Shown in pieces: positions 38,675-39,336 of a stretch of 39,336 nt of DNA (its first letter is position 1; the number at the start of each line of letters is the position of its first letter). The stretch is from an uncultured Clostridia bacterium (GTDB lineage Bacteria > Bacillota > Clostridia > Lachnospirales > Lachnospiraceae): positions 1 through 39,336 of the forward strand of contig CAMOXU010000014.1 of the NCBI GenBank assembly GCA_946629525.1, in the 5' to 3' direction. The notes under the pieces were generated by a model, which worked only from the letters and a program-made list of their open reading frames with translations, had not been told where the DNA came from and did no database searches. A program made the position numbers and the translations under genes.

Positions 38675-39166
38675 TCAGTCGATATCCATCCTGTTCCGCA
38701 GAAGCATCAGGGCTTTGTTGTGGACCAGCTTGGTATTGCTGTAGGACATGCCCATCTTGACTGCGACTTCCTTCAGCGTGAGCCCTGTGTAATAATGCAG
38801 GATGATCAGATCCCGCTCCCTCTCGGGAAGCTTCTCCATCGCATCCGCGAGCTCATTCAGAGTCTCCTCATCCAGGATTCCCTGATACTCATCGCCCTCA
38901 TCAAGAATATCCTCTTCGATCTCGCTGTGAACATGGCGTGTGCGGAAGAAGTCCGTGACCGTATTCTTCGTGATCGTATAGATCCAGGTGGAGACAGAAG
39001 CCTTTGTCTGATCAAACGTGTCGAACTTCTGATAGACCTTGAGAAAGACGGTGGAGTGAAGATCCTCTGCGTCAGCCTGATTCGTTATCTTGGAGCGGAT
39101 ATAGCCCATGACTTTATCCGCATATTCAATATAAAGTTGCTCTTTCCCAATGATTTTTGAAGGCAT
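38675..39166 (-). CDS. ECF-type RNA polymerase sigma factor
   Basis: 163 aa, typical for the family. Region 2 (about 10-75) has YADKVMGYIRSKITNQADAEDLHSTVFLKVY and STWIYTITKNTVTDFFR. An acidic linker (about 80-100) precedes region 4 (about 108-158), with LPERERDLIILHYYTGLTLKEVA and the recognition-helix stretch MSYSNTKLVHNKALMLLR. GAGGAGG lies just before the ATG. No anti-sigma gene follows; the next gene is the 66-aa peptide, so control may be by expression or by that peptide (inference). 39167-39336 is its upstream region, with only AT-rich -10-like sequences. Confidence 0.93.
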   Translation of the reverse strand: MPSKIIGKEQLYIEYADKVMGYIRSKITNQADAEDLHSTVFLKVYQKFDTFDQTKASVSTWIYTITKNTVTDFFRTRHVHSEIEEDILDEGDEYQGILDEETLNELADAMEKLPERERDLIILHYYTGLTLKEVAVKMGMSYSNTKLVHNKALMLLRNRMDID

Positions 39167-39336
39167 GTGTCCTCCTCTAAAATGTAAATCCGAAGTTTCC
39201 GTCTCCGGAGGATTGTATCAGGACTCCGGCATTCCGATGCCGGGAGGTTCGCAGCATTTTGCGCCGACGGGATACCGCGCATTTCACGCAGATTCCTGTC
39301 TGTATATCATATCACAACTAACCCCGTTTTTAAAGA

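Overview
The window reads as the chromosome of a moderately high-GC member of the Bacillota, most likely class Clostridia and probably Lachnospiraceae. Support comes from purine-rich ribosome-binding sites before most genes, an undecaprenol/diacylglycerol kinase of the Gram-positive type, type III pantothenate kinase, a PutP-like symporter, DUF4349 and BMP-type lipoproteins, and abundant small palindromic repeats. No rRNA, tRNA, CRISPR array or phage module was seen. The organism call is inference, not a sequence match.

Left block (241-5255, minus strand): five genes in one direction encode a TM1266-like small protein, the radical-SAM enzyme HydE, two nitrogenase-component-1-like proteins and a NifH-like Fe protein with every hallmark residue. 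No nifB, hydF, hydG or hydrogenase gene is present. This is the best candidate for an undescribed system: a reductase or cofactor-assembly machine of the nitrogenase superfamily coupled to a HydE-type enzyme. Bases 1-242 hold the end of a dispersed inverted-repeat element and a tandem 85-bp repeat that runs into the nifH-like stop codon.

Next (5787-11436) come an alpha/beta hydrolase, DgkA, a Na+/proline-type symporter, a TetR regulator, a DtxR/MntR regulator and a NUDIX hydrolase. Two full copies of a MITE-like element (6916-7160 and 11465-11804) lie among them.

The centre (11804-21951, minus strand) is a ten-gene Mrp/Mbh-type cation antiporter operon: MnhE, F, G, a DUF4040 subunit, an MbhE-MnhB fusion, MnhC, then four consecutive NuoL/M/N-type pump subunits, with no catalytic redox subunits in view. 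A candidate promoter overlapping a 21-bp perfect hairpin precedes it. Upstream lie a 64-aa membrane protein and a BMP-like lipoprotein.

The right part carries an ECF sigma factor with a probable membrane anti-sigma partner (23647-25030), two very small genes (67 and 33 aa), an MBOAT/SGNH polymer O-acylation pair, a DUF4349 lipoprotein, coaBC-coaX, a stand-alone carB with a long leader, a MraY-like transferase with an altered His motif, a 38-bp tandem array, a 66-aa peptide with a RiPP-leader-like motif, and a second ECF sigma factor. Recurrent repeats at gene 3' ends are a theme of the whole window.
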